A stretch of DNA of 64,000 nucleotides from Streptomyces sp. NRRL S-340 (GCF_000720185.1 NZ_JOIY01000026.1:52918-116917), one strand, 5' to 3'. Counted from the first letter of the stretch, positions 34,331 to 44,810 are shown. The notes: generated by a model not told the origin, from the sequence alone. A program made the numbers and translations.

Positions 34331-35359
34331 ATGAAGCCGACCAAGACCCCCGCAACCCGCACCGCCACCCTCGCTGAGATCGCCCGCGAGGCCGGGGTGT
34401 CGGCTCCGACTGTTTCGAAGGTCCTCAACGGGCGCGCCGACGTGGCCCCGGCGACCCGCAGCCGCGTCGAGGACCTGCTGCGCGCCCACGGCTACCGGCG
34501 CAGGCGCGCCGAGGCCACCCGCTCGCCGCTGATCGACGTCGTCTTCCACGAGCTGGAGAGCGCCTGGGCGATGGAGGTCATCCGGGGCGTGGAGAACGTG
34601 GCGCGGGACGCGGGCCTGAGCGTCGTGCTCTCCGAGAGCGCGGGCCGGCTCACCCCCGGCCGGACCTGGGCGGACCAGGTCGCCGCCCGCCGCCCGCACG
34701 GCGTGGTCCTCGTCCTGTCGGACCTCGACGAGTCCCAGCGGGCGCTGCTGACCAGCCGCTCCATCCCCTTCGTGGTGATGGACCCGGCCGGCGACCCGGG
34801 CACCGACGTGCCCTCGATCGGCGCGACCAACTGGCAGGGCGGCCTCGCCGCCACCCGGCACCTGGTGGAGCTGGGCCACACCCGCATCGGCGCCATCAGC
34901 GGGCCGTCCCGGATGATGTGCAGCCGCGCCCGGGTCGACGGCTACCGGGCGGCGCTGGAGACGGCGGGGGTACCGGTCGACCCGTCACTGATCGTCACCG
35001 GCGACTTCCACCACGAGGCCGGCTACCGCCTCGGCCTGGAGCTGCTGCGCCGCCCGGACCGCCCGAGCGCCGTCTTCGCGGGCAACGACCTCCAGGCGCT
35101 CGGCCTGTACGAGGCGGCGCGGGAGCTGGGCCTGCGCATCCCGGAGGACCTGAGCGTGGTCGGCTTCGACGACCTGCCCGTGGCGCGCTGGGTGGGGCCG
35201 CCGCTGACGACCGTACGGCAGCCGCTCACCGAGATGGCGGAGGCGGCGGCGCGGCTGGTGCTCGACCTCGGACGGGAGGAGGAGCCGCCGGCGGCGACAC
35301 GGGTGGAGCTGGCGACGAGCCTGGTGGTGCGCAGCAGCACGGCGCGGCCGGGCGAGTGA
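34331..35359 (+). CDS. LacI-family transcriptional regulator
   Basis: A 342-residue repressor. The helix-turn-helix and hinge helix cover about residues 14-65 (LAEIAREAGVSAPTVSKVLN). The sugar-binding domain follows, with VVFHELESAWAMEVIRGVEN, AVFAGNDLQALGLYEAAREL and DLSVVGFDDLPVARWVGPPL as recognisable segments. It is divergent from the transporter-GH3 operon and most likely represses it until an oligosaccharide binds. TACGAT at 34318-34323 is 7 nt before ATG 34331, implying a leaderless mRNA. Confidence 0.93.
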   Translation: MKPTKTPATRTATLAEIAREAGVSAPTVSKVLNGRADVAPATRSRVEDLLRAHGYRRRRAEATRSPLIDVVFHELESAWAMEVIRGVENVARDAGLSVVLSESAGRLTPGRTWADQVAARRPHGVVLVLSDLDESQRALLTSRSIPFVVMDPAGDPGTDVPSIGATNWQGGLAATRHLVELGHTRIGAISGPSRMMCSRARVDGYRAALETAGVPVDPSLIVTGDFHHEAGYRLGLELLRRPDRPSAVFAGNDLQALGLYEAARELGLRIPEDLSVVGFDDLPVARWVGPPLTTVRQPLTEMAEAAARLVLDLGREEEPPAATRVELATSLVVRSSTARPGE

Positions 35360-35372
35360 CCCACCGGGGGGC

Positions 35373-35389
35373 CTTCGAAACTTTCGAAG
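35373..35389. promoter_or_regulatory. 17-bp perfect palindrome just after the LacI gene
   Basis: CTTCGAAA-C-TTTCGAAG, AT-richer than its surroundings. It contains CGAAACTTTCG, the form of many Streptomyces LacI operators, but no gene starts to its right. It could be an operator or a short bidirectional terminator. The remaining DNA to 35518 shows nothing more. Confidence 0.5.
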
Positions 35390-35518
35390 CCGGCCACCGG
35401 AAGGCGTCGGGGGCGCCGGAAAGTACAGGAAGGCGCGGGAAGGCGCCGGAACAGCCGCTGGAGGGCGGAGCCGGCGCCCGGCACGCCGCGGGCGCCGCCG
35501 CGGCGGGGAGGCCTCCCG

Positions 35519-36739
35519 CTAGGCGGCAGGGGCGGGGTGCCCCAGCAGCATCGTCGGGGCGCCCGCGACCCGGGTGAGGAACACCGTCATCGTGCCGCGC
35601 CCGTGCGGCTTCGGCAGCACCTTGCGGCGCAGTTCCTCCGGCTCCACGGCCGAGCCGCGCTTCTTCACGGTGAGCGTGCCGACCTCGTGCTCCCGCAGCA
35701 GCGCCTTCAGTTTCTTGACGTTGAAGGGCAGCCGGCCGGTGATCTCGTAGGCGGTGGCGTACGGGGTGGGGCGGAGCTCGTCGGCGGTGACGTAGGCGAT
35801 GGTCTCGTCGACGAGGCCGCCGCCGAGTTCCTCGGCGACCTCGGCGACCAGGTGGGAGCGGATGACGGCGCCGTCGGGCTCGTACAGGTACCGGCCCACC
35901 GGCCGCACCGGCGGGTCGGGCAGGCCGCGGCCGCGCAGGCTGTGCGGGCCGGGCAGCAGCGTCGCGCGCACCGTGCCCGGCTCGGTGCCGAACCACAGCA
36001 CCGCTTCCTTCACGTCCCCGCCGTCGGAGATCCACTCGGCCTCGGCCTGGGGCGCGACCGCCTCGTGCGGGATGCCGGGGGCGACCTTCAGGGCGGCGTG
36101 CGGAGCCCTGAGCGCGGCCTGCACGGCCCAGGACAGCGGCGGCGAGTACGCCTCGGGATCGAAGATCCGCCCACCCGTCGCCCGGCCGGCCCCTCGTCCG
36201 CCGCCGCGCCGGGCGGGATCCACGAACACGGCGTCGTACGACGACGTGTCGACGTCCGTGACGTCCGCCTCGCGGACCTCGATGAGGGCGTCGAGCCCGA
36301 GCGCCGCCGCGTTGGCGCGGGCCGCCGCGGCCGTCACCGGGTCCCGGTCCACGGCCAGGACGCGGATCCCGGCGCGGGCCAGCGCGATCGCGTCCCCGCC
36401 GATGCCGCAGCACAGGTCCGCCAGGCAGGACACGCCCAGTTCCCTCAGCCGCGCCGCGCGGTAGGCCGCCACGCTCGCCCGGGTGGACTGCTCCACGCCG
36501 TTCGGGGTGAAGAACATCCGCTCCGCGTCCGCCGCCCCGAACTTCGCCGCCGCCCGCTGCCGCAGCCGGGCCTGTCCGAGCGCGGCCGAGACCAGGCCGG
36601 CGGGGTGCTCGCGGCGCAGCCGGGTGGCGACGGCGAGTTCGTCGGCGGGGGCGGTGCCGCGCACCTCCTCCAGGAGGGCGCGGCCCTCGGGGGTGAGGAG
36701 CGAGGCGAAGGCGTGCAGCGGGGCGAGTGGGTCGGTCAC
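35519..36739 (-). CDS. SAM-dependent methyltransferase with C-terminal THUMP-like domain
   Basis: A 406-residue class I methyltransferase. The SAM site is CLADLCCGIGGDAIALARAG (about residue 103-122), with IRVLAVDRDPVTAAAARANA after it and the catalytic-face motif AVFVDPARRGGG. The C-terminal 80 residues (LLREHEVGTLTVKKRGSAVE) look like the THUMP-like domain found with RNA-methyltransferase relatives. The substrate is probably an RNA but is unknown. CACAAT (36746-36751, minus strand) lies 6 nt before GTG 36739, so the mRNA is probably leaderless. Confidence 0.88.
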   Translation of the reverse strand: MTDPLAPLHAFASLLTPEGRALLEEVRGTAPADELAVATRLRREHPAGLVSAALGQARLRQRAAAKFGAADAERMFFTPNGVEQSTRASVAAYRAARLRELGVSCLADLCCGIGGDAIALARAGIRVLAVDRDPVTAAAARANAAALGLDALIEVREADVTDVDTSSYDAVFVDPARRGGGRGAGRATGGRIFDPEAYSPPLSWAVQAALRAPHAALKVAPGIPHEAVAPQAEAEWISDGGDVKEAVLWFGTEPGTVRATLLPGPHSLRGRGLPDPPVRPVGRYLYEPDGAVIRSHLVAEVAEELGGGLVDETIAYVTADELRPTPYATAYEITGRLPFNVKKLKALLREHEVGTLTVKKRGSAVEPEELRRKVLPKPHGRGTMTVFLTRVAGAPTMLLGHPAPAA

Positions 36740-36829
36740 CGCCTCATTGTGGGCCAGTCGGTGGACGGTGCGGCGCCGGCCGCGGTGTCGCCGCGGGTTC
36801 GGGGCGGTGGCCTGCGAGGATCCGGCGCC

Positions 36830-37795
36830 ATGAGTTCAGTAGTACAAAATGACAAAAATCGCCTCCCGTGTCGCGCGGGCCTCGCGGGCCGTCCTGGCGG
36901 ACCGGGACGCAGGGCCGCCCTCCGCGCCTCACTCGCCGCCCTCGCCGTCGCCGCCCTCGTCTCCGGCTGCGACCGGCCGGGCACGCCGGTGGCCCCCGCC
37001 CCGGGCCAGCAGCGCCTCCAGGCGCCCCCCGCCCGCGCCCTCGACTCCTACGCCACCCGGCTCAAGGTCTCCGCCGCGGCCCGTACCGCCGCCGCCAGGC
37101 GCTGGGGCCTGAGCCAGGCCCCGCTCCTGCCTCCGCCGCCACCCGCCGTCAAGCCGAGGATCCACGCCCGCCCCGGCTTCGAGGTGGACCACCAGGAGGA
37201 GTGGGACCTGCCTCCGGTCTTCACCACCGTCCCCACCAAGGACAAGATCCTCTTCCTCACCATCGACGACGGCGCCGAGAAGGACCCCGCCTTCCTGCGC
37301 ATGATGAACGACCTGAAGGTGCCCTACACGGCCTTCCTCAGCGACTACCTCGTCAAGGACGACTACGGCTACTTCCGCAAGGCCCAGTCCCTCGGCAACA
37401 CCCTGAACAACCACACGCTGCACCACCCGTACCTGCCGGGCCTGTCCTACGACGAGCAGCGGCACGAGATCTGCGACATGCAGGACATCATGCTCAAGCA
37501 GTTCGGCAAGCGTCCGCAGCTCCTGCGCCCGCCCTACGGCAACTACAACCAGGACACCCTGCGCGCCGCCAAGTCCTGCGGCATCAAGTACGCGCCGATC
37601 TGGAACGAGGAGGTCTACGTCGACCACTGGGAGTTCCGCGAGGACGACAAGCGGCTGCGCCCCGGCGACATCGTGCTCACCCACTTCCGCGGCCGCGGCG
37701 AGTGGGACGGCACCATGGCCGACGACATGCGCCGCTTCCTGAACTACGCGACCGCCAAGGGGTACGCGGTGGCCCGGCTGGAGGACTACCTGTGA
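36830..37795 (+). CDS. Polysaccharide deacetylase lipoprotein (NodB domain), apparently active
   Basis: A 321-residue predicted lipoprotein with lipobox LVSGC (Cys about 47). The NodB domain (about 135-320) keeps the metal triad and catalytic residues: FLTIDDGAEKD, NHTLHHPYLPG, LLRPPYGNYNQDT and the late histidine in DIVLTHFRGRGEW. These enzymes remove N-acetyl groups from chitin, GlcNAc or peptidoglycan chains at the cell surface. ATG 36830 follows GCGAGGATC. The 4-nt overlap GTGA couples it with a shorter paralogue. Substrate unproven. Confidence 0.9.
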   Translation: MSSVVQNDKNRLPCRAGLAGRPGGPGRRAALRASLAALAVAALVSGCDRPGTPVAPAPGQQRLQAPPARALDSYATRLKVSAAARTAAARRWGLSQAPLLPPPPPAVKPRIHARPGFEVDHQEEWDLPPVFTTVPTKDKILFLTIDDGAEKDPAFLRMMNDLKVPYTAFLSDYLVKDDYGYFRKAQSLGNTLNNHTLHHPYLPGLSYDEQRHEICDMQDIMLKQFGKRPQLLRPPYGNYNQDTLRAAKSCGIKYAPIWNEEVYVDHWEFREDDKRLRPGDIVLTHFRGRGEWDGTMADDMRRFLNYATAKGYAVARLEDYL

Positions 37796-38640
37796 GACCG
37801 CGGCCGTGGCCGCGGCGCACGGCCGCGGCACTGCTCGCGGCCGTGCTGCTGCTCCTGGCCGGCTGCGCCTCGTCCGTCGACCCGATCGAACGGCTGGGCC
37901 GCAAGGCCGCCCAGCGGGTACGGCCGACCGGCCCGGCCGCGCCCCCGCAGCCGTACCGCCGCTGGGGCCTGACGGCCCCGCTGCCCGCGGCCCCGCGGCC
38001 GCCCTCCCGCCCCGTCTCGCGCGCGGCGGCAGCCGCCGGCCGGGCCTTCGCGCCGCCCCCGGTGGTCGACCACGTCGACACGCCCGACCGGGTCGTCTTC
38101 CTCACCTACGACGACGGCGCCGAACGCGATCCGCGGTTCGTCGACATGGTCCGTGAACTGCGGCTGCCGGTCAGCATGTTCCTCACGGACAGCGTCATCG
38201 GGCCGGAGTACGGGCACTTCGCGCGCCTGCTGTCGGTCGGCGCGGCCCTGGAGAACCACACCCTGGAACACCCGGCCCTGCGCGGCCTGCCCTACGCCGG
38301 CCAGCGCGCCGAGATCTGCGGCCAGCGCGACAAGCTGCACGCCCGCTTCGGCGTCCGCCCCCGCCTCTTCCGGCCGCCCTACGGCGTCTACGACACCACG
38401 ACCCTGCGCGCCGCCGCCGACTGCCAGGTCTCCGCCGTGGTGCTGTGGCGCGCCTCGATGACGGAGACCCGCCTGCGTTTCACCCGCGGCCGCCCCGCGC
38501 TGCGCCCCGGCGACATCCTCCTGGTCACCTCGGACGACGACGACCTGGACGGCCCGACGCTGCGCGAACGCACCACACGCCTGCTGCGCGACATCGAGGC
38601 GGAGGGGCTGACGGTCGGAAGGCTGCAGGACTACCTGTGA
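37792..38640 (+). CDS. Polysaccharide deacetylase-like lipoprotein, late motifs altered
   Basis: A 282-residue paralogue of the gene before it. The signal peptide ends in lipobox LLAGC. The first metal-site motifs are kept (FLTYDDGAERD, NHTLEHPALRG, FRPPYGVYDTTT). The late catalytic histidine is missing: the paralogue's VLTHFRG is here LLVTSDD, and the fourth motif reads VVLWRASM. It may be inactive, act on another substrate, or modulate its partner. GTG 37792 overlaps the upstream stop, so both proteins should be made together. The 38641-38791 gap has only a weak CGTCCG/CGGACG hairpin near 38650. Confidence 0.85.
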   Translation: MRPRPWPRRTAAALLAAVLLLLAGCASSVDPIERLGRKAAQRVRPTGPAAPPQPYRRWGLTAPLPAAPRPPSRPVSRAAAAAGRAFAPPPVVDHVDTPDRVVFLTYDDGAERDPRFVDMVRELRLPVSMFLTDSVIGPEYGHFARLLSVGAALENHTLEHPALRGLPYAGQRAEICGQRDKLHARFGVRPRLFRPPYGVYDTTTLRAAADCQVSAVVLWRASMTETRLRFTRGRPALRPGDILLVTSDDDDLDGPTLRERTTRLLRDIEAEGLTVGRLQDYL

Positions 38641-38791
38641 CGGATCGGCCCGTCCGGCCCTTGCGGACGAAGCCGTCCGGACCGGCGGCGGGGGACCGGG
38701 GGCGGCGGCTCCCGGACCGCCCACCGCAGCGGACGGCACCTGCGCGAGCGCCCCTGAAGAGCCCGTCCTCCTCCGACGCGCCGCACGGCAA

Positions 38792-38818
38792 TTGGCACTC
38801 CGCTTGACCGAGTGCTAA
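38792..38818. promoter_or_regulatory. CIRCE operator 1 (HrcA) with embedded promoter
   Basis: TTGGCACTC-N9-GAGTGCTAA, one mismatch from the CIRCE consensus. A -35 (TTGACC, 38804-38809) and a -10 (CATAGT, 38826-38831) with a 16-nt spacer overlap it, so HrcA binding would block the groESL promoter. Confidence 0.93.
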
Positions 38819-38838
38819 TCGCGGTCATAGTCTCGGCT

Positions 38839-38865
38839 CTGGCACTCCCCACCGGAGAGTGCCAA
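38839..38865. promoter_or_regulatory. CIRCE operator 2 (HrcA)
   Basis: CTGGCACTC-N9-GAGTGCCAA, downstream of the promoter, 47 bp from operator 1. Two operators should give tight heat-shock repression of groES-groEL1. Confidence 0.9.
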
Positions 38866-38964
38866 CAACGCGACGGGCAGGTCCGGCACCCGCGACGACG
38901 GATCGACCTGGTCGCCACCTCAGACAGTTAACCCCGTGAGATCTCCGAAGGGGGAGGTCGGATC

Positions 38965-39273
38965 GTGACGACCGCCAGCTCCAAGGTTGCCATCAAGCCG
39001 CTCGAGGACCGCATCGTGGTCCAGCCGCTGGACGCCGAGCAGACCACGGCCTCTGGCCTGGTCATTCCGGACACCGCCAAGGAGAAGCCCCAGGAGGGCG
39101 TCGTCCTGGCCGTGGGCCCGGGCCGTTTCGAGGACGGCAACCGTCTTCCGCTCGACGTCAAGGTCGGCGACGTCGTGCTCTACAGCAAGTACGGCGGCAC
39201 CGAGGTGAAGTACAACAACGAGGAGTACCTCGTCCTCTCGGCTCGCGACGTGCTCGCGATCATCGAGAAGTAA
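38965..39273 (+). CDS. groES: Co-chaperonin GroES
   Basis: The 102-residue heptameric lid of the GroEL chamber. The sequence has [20 protein letters not shown], the mobile loop [16 protein letters not shown] and [23 protein letters not shown] 38965 follows GGGGGAGG. It lies downstream of two CIRCE elements with a leader of about 125 nt, and upstream of groEL1, so it is part of the HrcA regulon. Confidence 0.98.
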   Translation: MTTASSKVAIKPLEDRIVVQPLDAEQTTASGLVIPDTAKEKPQEGVVLAVGPGRFEDGNRLPLDVKVGDVVLYSKYGGTEVKYNNEEYLVLSARDVLAIIEK

Positions 39274-39297
39274 GTCACCTCAGCATTCCTGCTGTGA

Positions 39298-41016
<1,719 letters not shown>

Positions 41017-41061
41017 GGCAGCGCTCTGATCCGAGCCGCTCAGCGACTCGGGCGGGCCACC

Positions 41062-41096
41062 GGTGCCCGGCACCCCTTCGGGGGGTGCCGGGCACC
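41062..41096 (+). terminator. Terminator of groES-groEL1
   Basis: 15-bp stem GGTGCCCGGCACCCC with its complement and a TTCG tetraloop. Very stable, no T-run. Confidence 0.85.
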
Positions 41097-41509
41097 GCGC
41101 GTTCGGCCGGCAGGCGGGCGGGATGGTGCGGCGGCTCTCGCGCCGGCCGGGGAGGCGCACCGTGTGACAGCCCGGCGCGCCGGCCCCACGCGTCCGTCGG
41201 GCGGAAGGCGAGTCCGCCGGCGAGCCCGGCACCGCGCGGTGCGGAGGCGGAGCGCAAACAGAACACCGTCTGCGTGGAACCGGAAGCGCGGCCCGTGGGA
41301 CCTGCCGGGGAAAGTGGTCAAGCGCCGAAGATCCCGCCCCGTCCCCTCCAGTGACCAGGTACGACGCTCCCACGACGCTGCTCCGCGGGGGCGGCAGACG
41401 AGCATGCCGGGCCCCTGCCGGCCCCTGCCCGAAGCCGTCCGCCGCCTGACGCTCGCCCGCTGCCAGGCGGGGCCGGTGTGCGGGACGGCGGCGCGACGCT
41501 CAGGTGAAA
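41097..41509. other. 413 nt without a recognisable gene
   Basis: Short overlapping open frames exist on both strands but none has a ribosome site with a recognisable product. No promoter, repeat or RNA structure stands out. Confidence 0.6.
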
Positions 41510-41544
41510 GGGGAGGGGCGGTCGGCCGCCGACCGCCCCTCCCC
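41510..41544. terminator. Strong bidirectional hairpin before the SDR gene end
   Basis: Perfect 16-bp stem GGGGAGGGGCGGTCGG / CCGACCGCCCCTCCCC with a 3-nt loop, 90 nt past the SDR stop. Probably the SDR terminator. Confidence 0.8.
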
Positions 41545-41634
41545 GTCTGCTCGTCCCTCGGGACCGGCGTGGCCGCGACCGCGGGCGGCCCAGGACCGGC
41601 GACCGGCTCAGGATCGGCGACCGGCCCCGGGGGC

Positions 41635-42408
41635 TCACCGCGGCCCGTACTTGCGGCCCGTCTTCGAGGTGACCCCGCCCAGCAGGCCCCGCGGTGTCAC
41701 CTTGACCAGGCCCATCAGCGCCTTGTAGCGGGGGTCCGGGATCGAGACCGTGCGGCCGCGGGCCAGGTCCGCGAGGGCCGCCGCGACCAGCTTGTCCGCG
41801 TCCAGCCACATCCAGCCGGGGATGTTGTCCGTGCCCATCCCGGCCCGCTGGTGGAACTCGGTGCGCACGAAGCCGGGGCACAGCGCCATCAGGCGTACGC
41901 CGCTGCCCGCCAGGTCCCGCGCCGCACCCTGGGTGAACTGCACGACCCACGCCTTCGAGGCCCCGTAGGTGCCGCGCGGCACGAACGCCGCGACCGACGC
42001 CACGTTCACCACGCCGCCCCGGCCGCGCTCACGCATCGCCGCGGTCGCCGCCGACGTCAGCCGCAGCACCGCCTCGACGTGCACCTTGAGCATCCTCAGC
42101 TCGTCGGCCATCTCCACGTCGAGGTAACGGCCCTTGTTGCCGAAGCCCGCGTTGTTGACCAGCAGGTCGACGGGGTTCTTCCGGTCGCCCAGCCGGGCGG
42201 CGGCCTTCTCGATGCCCTCGTCCGTCGCCAGGTCGGCCGTCAGCACCTCGGCCTCGATGCCGTGCCGGTCGTGCAGCTCGGTCGCCTGCTCCGTCAGCCG
42301 CCCGGTGTCACGCGCCACCAGGACGAGGTTGTGGCCGTCCGCCGCCAGGCGCCGCGCGAACGCGGCGCCGATGCCCGCGGTCGATCCCGTAATCAGAGCC
42401 GTTGTCAT
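41635..42408 (-). CDS. Short-chain dehydrogenase/reductase
   Basis: A 257-residue NAD(P)-dependent oxidoreductase. The cofactor site is ALITGSTAGIGAAFARRLAA, the NNAG motif is LLVNNAGFGNKG, and the catalytic Tyr and Lys are in GTYGASKAWVVQF. It resembles the group annotated as SDR NAD(P)-dependent oxidoreductase with a ketoacyl-reductase-like core. Substrate unknown. TAACCT on the minus strand (42415-42420) lies 6 nt before ATG 42408, indicating a leaderless mRNA. Confidence 0.9.
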   Translation of the reverse strand: MTTALITGSTAGIGAAFARRLAADGHNLVLVARDTGRLTEQATELHDRHGIEAEVLTADLATDEGIEKAAARLGDRKNPVDLLVNNAGFGNKGRYLDVEMADELRMLKVHVEAVLRLTSAATAAMRERGRGGVVNVASVAAFVPRGTYGASKAWVVQFTQGAARDLAGSGVRLMALCPGFVRTEFHQRAGMGTDNIPGWMWLDADKLVAAALADLARGRTVSIPDPRYKALMGLVKVTPRGLLGGVTSKTGRKYGPR

Positions 42409-42515
42409 GGCGAAAGGTTAGTGGTCCCGCCCCCTCGTCCCCGATCTCTGCACAGGGCCTGCCGATCAGTGACGGACCGGTGTGACCGGCCGGCCCGGCC
42501 GTGCCCGACGACCCG

Positions 42516-43211
42516 TCAGCCCGCCGCCTCCCCGGCGCCGTACCGAGCCGCGTACCTGCGGGCCGCGGCCAGCGACTCCGGATGCAGCGCCGGACCGGCC
42601 GCCAGCAGGCGCGGCAGCAGGGAGCGCTCCGTGGTGGCGGCCCGGAACTGGAGGGCCACCGTCACGTCGTGGTCCGGGCGGTGCACGATCTCCACCGGGT
42701 CCCCGCGGCGGATCTCACCCGGCTCGATCACCCGCAGGTACGCACCCGGCGCACCCTTCCGCGTGAATCTCCTGACCCACCCTCGCTCGCCCAGATGGCC
42801 CTGGAAGGTCCGGCACGGGATCCGTCCGCAGGTGACCTCCAGCACCACCGGGGGACCCTCCGGCGAGCCGAGGCGCCAGCGCTCCCCGATGCGCGCACCG
42901 GATATGTCGATGCCCGTGGTGGTGAGGTTCTCGCCGAACGAGCCGTTGGGCAGCGCCCGGCCCAGCTCGCGCTCCCAGTCGTCCAGGTCCTCGCGCGCCA
43001 CGGCGTAGACCGCCTGGTCGTCACCGCCGTGGTGCCGCGTGTCGCACACCGCGTCCCCGGCCAGCCCGCTCGCGCCGACGCCCTTGGGGCCGGGCGCCGC
43101 GACCCGCACCGGGTGGTCCACCGGCTGCTTGGCGATGCCGGTGAGGCCCTCCGGCTGATCGGTGTACGGCACGGCCACGGCACGGCCCAGGTTGACCGAG
43201 AGAAGCTTCAT
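42516..43211 (-). CDS. MOSC-domain protein (YiiM-like)
   Basis: A 231-residue MOSC domain protein. It starts MKLLSVNLGRAVAVPYTDQP. GNLT-type motifs appear as NGSFGENLTTTGIDISGARI, and the conserved cysteine region is LEVTCGRIPCRTFQGHLGER. MOSC proteins carry sulfur or bind molybdenum cofactor, and YiiM detoxifies N-hydroxylated bases. A role there is an inference from fold. TACCGT (43218-43223, minus strand) is 6 nt before ATG 43211. It is divergent from the LysR gene, a possible regulator. Confidence 0.88.
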   Translation of the reverse strand: MKLLSVNLGRAVAVPYTDQPEGLTGIAKQPVDHPVRVAAPGPKGVGASGLAGDAVCDTRHHGGDDQAVYAVAREDLDDWERELGRALPNGSFGENLTTTGIDISGARIGERWRLGSPEGPPVVLEVTCGRIPCRTFQGHLGERGWVRRFTRKGAPGAYLRVIEPGEIRRGDPVEIVHRPDHDVTVALQFRAATTERSLLPRLLAAGPALHPESLAAARRYAARYGAGEAAG

Positions 43212-43227
43212 GCCGGAACGGTAGAGG

Positions 43228-43243
43228 ACTTGAAGTCAAAGTG
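43228..43243. promoter_or_regulatory. Possible LysR operator in the MOSC/LysR divergent gap
   Basis: An ACTTGA-AG-TCAAAGT near-palindrome lies in the 80-nt gap between two divergent starts. Position and symmetry suggest a LysR-family site. Weak evidence. Confidence 0.35.
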
Positions 43244-43291
43244 TCGACGCGTTTTCCGGTGCTTCGCCCAAGCTTGCCTTATGCTCGAAGG

Positions 43292-44188
43292 GTGATCGAG
43301 GCCCGTCATCTGCGCGTCCTGCGCGCCGTCGCCGCCACCGGCTCCTTCTCCGCGGCGGCCCGCGAGCTGGGCTGCACCCAGCCCGCCGTCAGCCAGCAGA
43401 TGAAGGCCCTGGAGGGGTCGGCCGGCACCCCGCTGCTCGTGCGCACCGGCCGCGAGATGCGGCTGACCGAGGCCGGCGAGGCCCTGGTGCGGCACGCGGG
43501 CGGCATCCTCGCCGGACTCACCGCCGCCGAGGAGGAGGTCGCCGCCATCGCCGGTCTGCGCGCCGGCCGCGTCCGCCTGGTCTCCTTCCCCAGCGGCAGC
43601 TCCACCCTCGTCCCCACGGCCCTCGCCGCCCTGCGCGCGGCGCACCCCGGCACCCGCGTCTCCCTGGAGGAGGCGGAACCGCCCCGCTCCGTGGAACTGC
43701 TGCGCGCCGGCGACTGCGACGTGGCCCTCGCCTTCCGCTACGAGGGCGCCGCGGGCGCCGAGGAATGGGCGGACCTGGTGGTGCGCCCGCTGCTCACCGA
43801 CCGGCTCGTCGGACTCGTACCCGAAGGACACCCGCTGGCCCGGGCCGAGTCCGTCGCCATCGCGGAACTCGCCGACGAGCCGTGGATCGCGGGCTGCCCC
43901 CGCTGCCGGGGCCAGCTCGTGGAGGTGTGCGCGAGCGCCGGGTTCACGCCCCGCATCGACTTCGCCACGGACGACTACCCGGCGGTGGCCGGTCTGGTGG
44001 GCGCGGGTCTGGGCGTGGCCGTCCTGCCCCAGCTCGCCATCGAGTCCGTACGGCCCCGGGGCGCCAGCACCGTGGCACTGGAGCCCGCGGTGCGCCGCGA
44101 GATCGTCGCGCTCACCCTGCCCGACCTGGCCCAGGTGCCGGCCGTGGCGGCGACCCTCGACGAACTGGTGCGCGCCGGGTCCAGGTGA
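43292..44188 (+). CDS. LysR-family transcriptional regulator
   Basis: A 298-residue regulator. The winged helix-turn-helix is ELGCTQPAVSQQMKALEGSA (about residue 26-45). The effector domain follows (about 90-290), with LRAGRVRLVSFPSGSSTLVP and GLVGAGLGVAVLPQLAIESV. GTG 43292 is chosen because TATGCT (43280-43285) lies 6 nt upstream; an ATG at 43241 would extend it by 17 residues but precedes that box. It may control the divergent MOSC gene. Confidence 0.92.
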   Translation: MIEARHLRVLRAVAATGSFSAAARELGCTQPAVSQQMKALEGSAGTPLLVRTGREMRLTEAGEALVRHAGGILAGLTAAEEEVAAIAGLRAGRVRLVSFPSGSSTLVPTALAALRAAHPGTRVSLEEAEPPRSVELLRAGDCDVALAFRYEGAAGAEEWADLVVRPLLTDRLVGLVPEGHPLARAESVAIAELADEPWIAGCPRCRGQLVEVCASAGFTPRIDFATDDYPAVAGLVGAGLGVAVLPQLAIESVRPRGASTVALEPAVRREIVALTLPDLAQVPAVAATLDELVRAGSR

Positions 44189-44219
44189 GCGCGGCGCACC
44201 GGCCGTGTACCGAAGCGAA

Positions 44220-44239
44220 GGGCACGCGCGTGCGTGCCC
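44220..44239. terminator. Hairpin between LysR and whiD ends
   Basis: 8-bp stem GGGCACGC / GCGTGCCC with a GCGT loop between converging genes. Confidence 0.6.
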
Positions 44240-44282
44240 TGATCGCCGTAGTACGTCCGTATGGGTAAGAAGAAACGTTCCT

Positions 44283-44612
44283 TCAGGTATGTGAAGCGGT
44301 GTCACCGCTTGATGACGAAGCCGTCACCAGTCGGTTCCGTGCCCGCCCCATGAGCTCCTCGCGCTCGTCCTCGGTGAGGCCGCCCCACACTCCGTACGGC
44401 TCGCGCACCGCCAGGGCGTGTGCCGCGCACTCCGCACGGACCGGGCACCTCATGCAGACCTCCTTGGCCGAGTTCTCTCGAGCGCTCCGAGCCGCCCCGC
44501 GCTCGCCCTCGGGATGGAAGAAGAGCGAGCTGTCCACTCCGCGGCAGGCAGCCAGCAGCTGCCAGTCCCACAGGTCCGCATTCGGTCCGGGAAGGCGGGA
44601 GAAATCTGCCAT
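44283..44612 (-). CDS. whiD: WhiB-like iron-sulfur regulator WhiD
   Basis: A 109-residue member of the Wbl family. WhiD is needed for late sporulation septation and spore wall maturation and acts with the principal sigma factor. The four [4Fe-4S] ligands are Cys23, Cys53, Cys56 and Cys62 (LLAACRGVD, EVCMRCPVRAEC). The GVWGGLTEDERE turn and the basic patch MGRARNR follow. It starts ADFSRLPGPNADLWDWQLLA. ATG 44612 has AAGGGG upstream and matches the known start, unlike the ATG at 44666. It is divergent from bldM, as in other streptomycetes. Confidence 0.96.
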   Translation of the reverse strand: MADFSRLPGPNADLWDWQLLAACRGVDSSLFFHPEGERGAARSARENSAKEVCMRCPVRAECAAHALAVREPYGVWGGLTEDEREELMGRARNRLVTASSSSGDTASHT

Positions 44613-44663
44613 TGCGTGACCCCTTGTAGCCGTTCGGTGGCGGATACGGTGCCAACGACCGTA

Positions 44664-44684
44664 CATCTCCGATCTAAGGAGATG
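44664..44684. promoter_or_regulatory. Perfect inverted repeat in the whiD-bldM gap
   Basis: CATCTCC-N7-GGAGATG, 52 nt upstream of whiD. Centre-to-centre geometry would fit a dimeric regulator. It could also be a weak RNA hairpin on a bldM-antisense transcript. Confidence 0.5.
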
Positions 44685-44810
44685 AAAATATGACTCATTG
44701 CGAATCTAGCCCCAGACACCTAGAAACGGGAAGAAAAGGGGCCGAATGGGGCATAGCTTGTGATGAAAAGTTGAGGGTATGACGTCTGTGTCTGCACTGT
44801 GTCCGCTCCC

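Noticed and set aside
36830..38640. One long deacetylase broken by a frameshift
   Set aside because: Each half has its own signal peptide, lipobox and complete NodB domain, and the GTGA overlap is a normal coupling signal.
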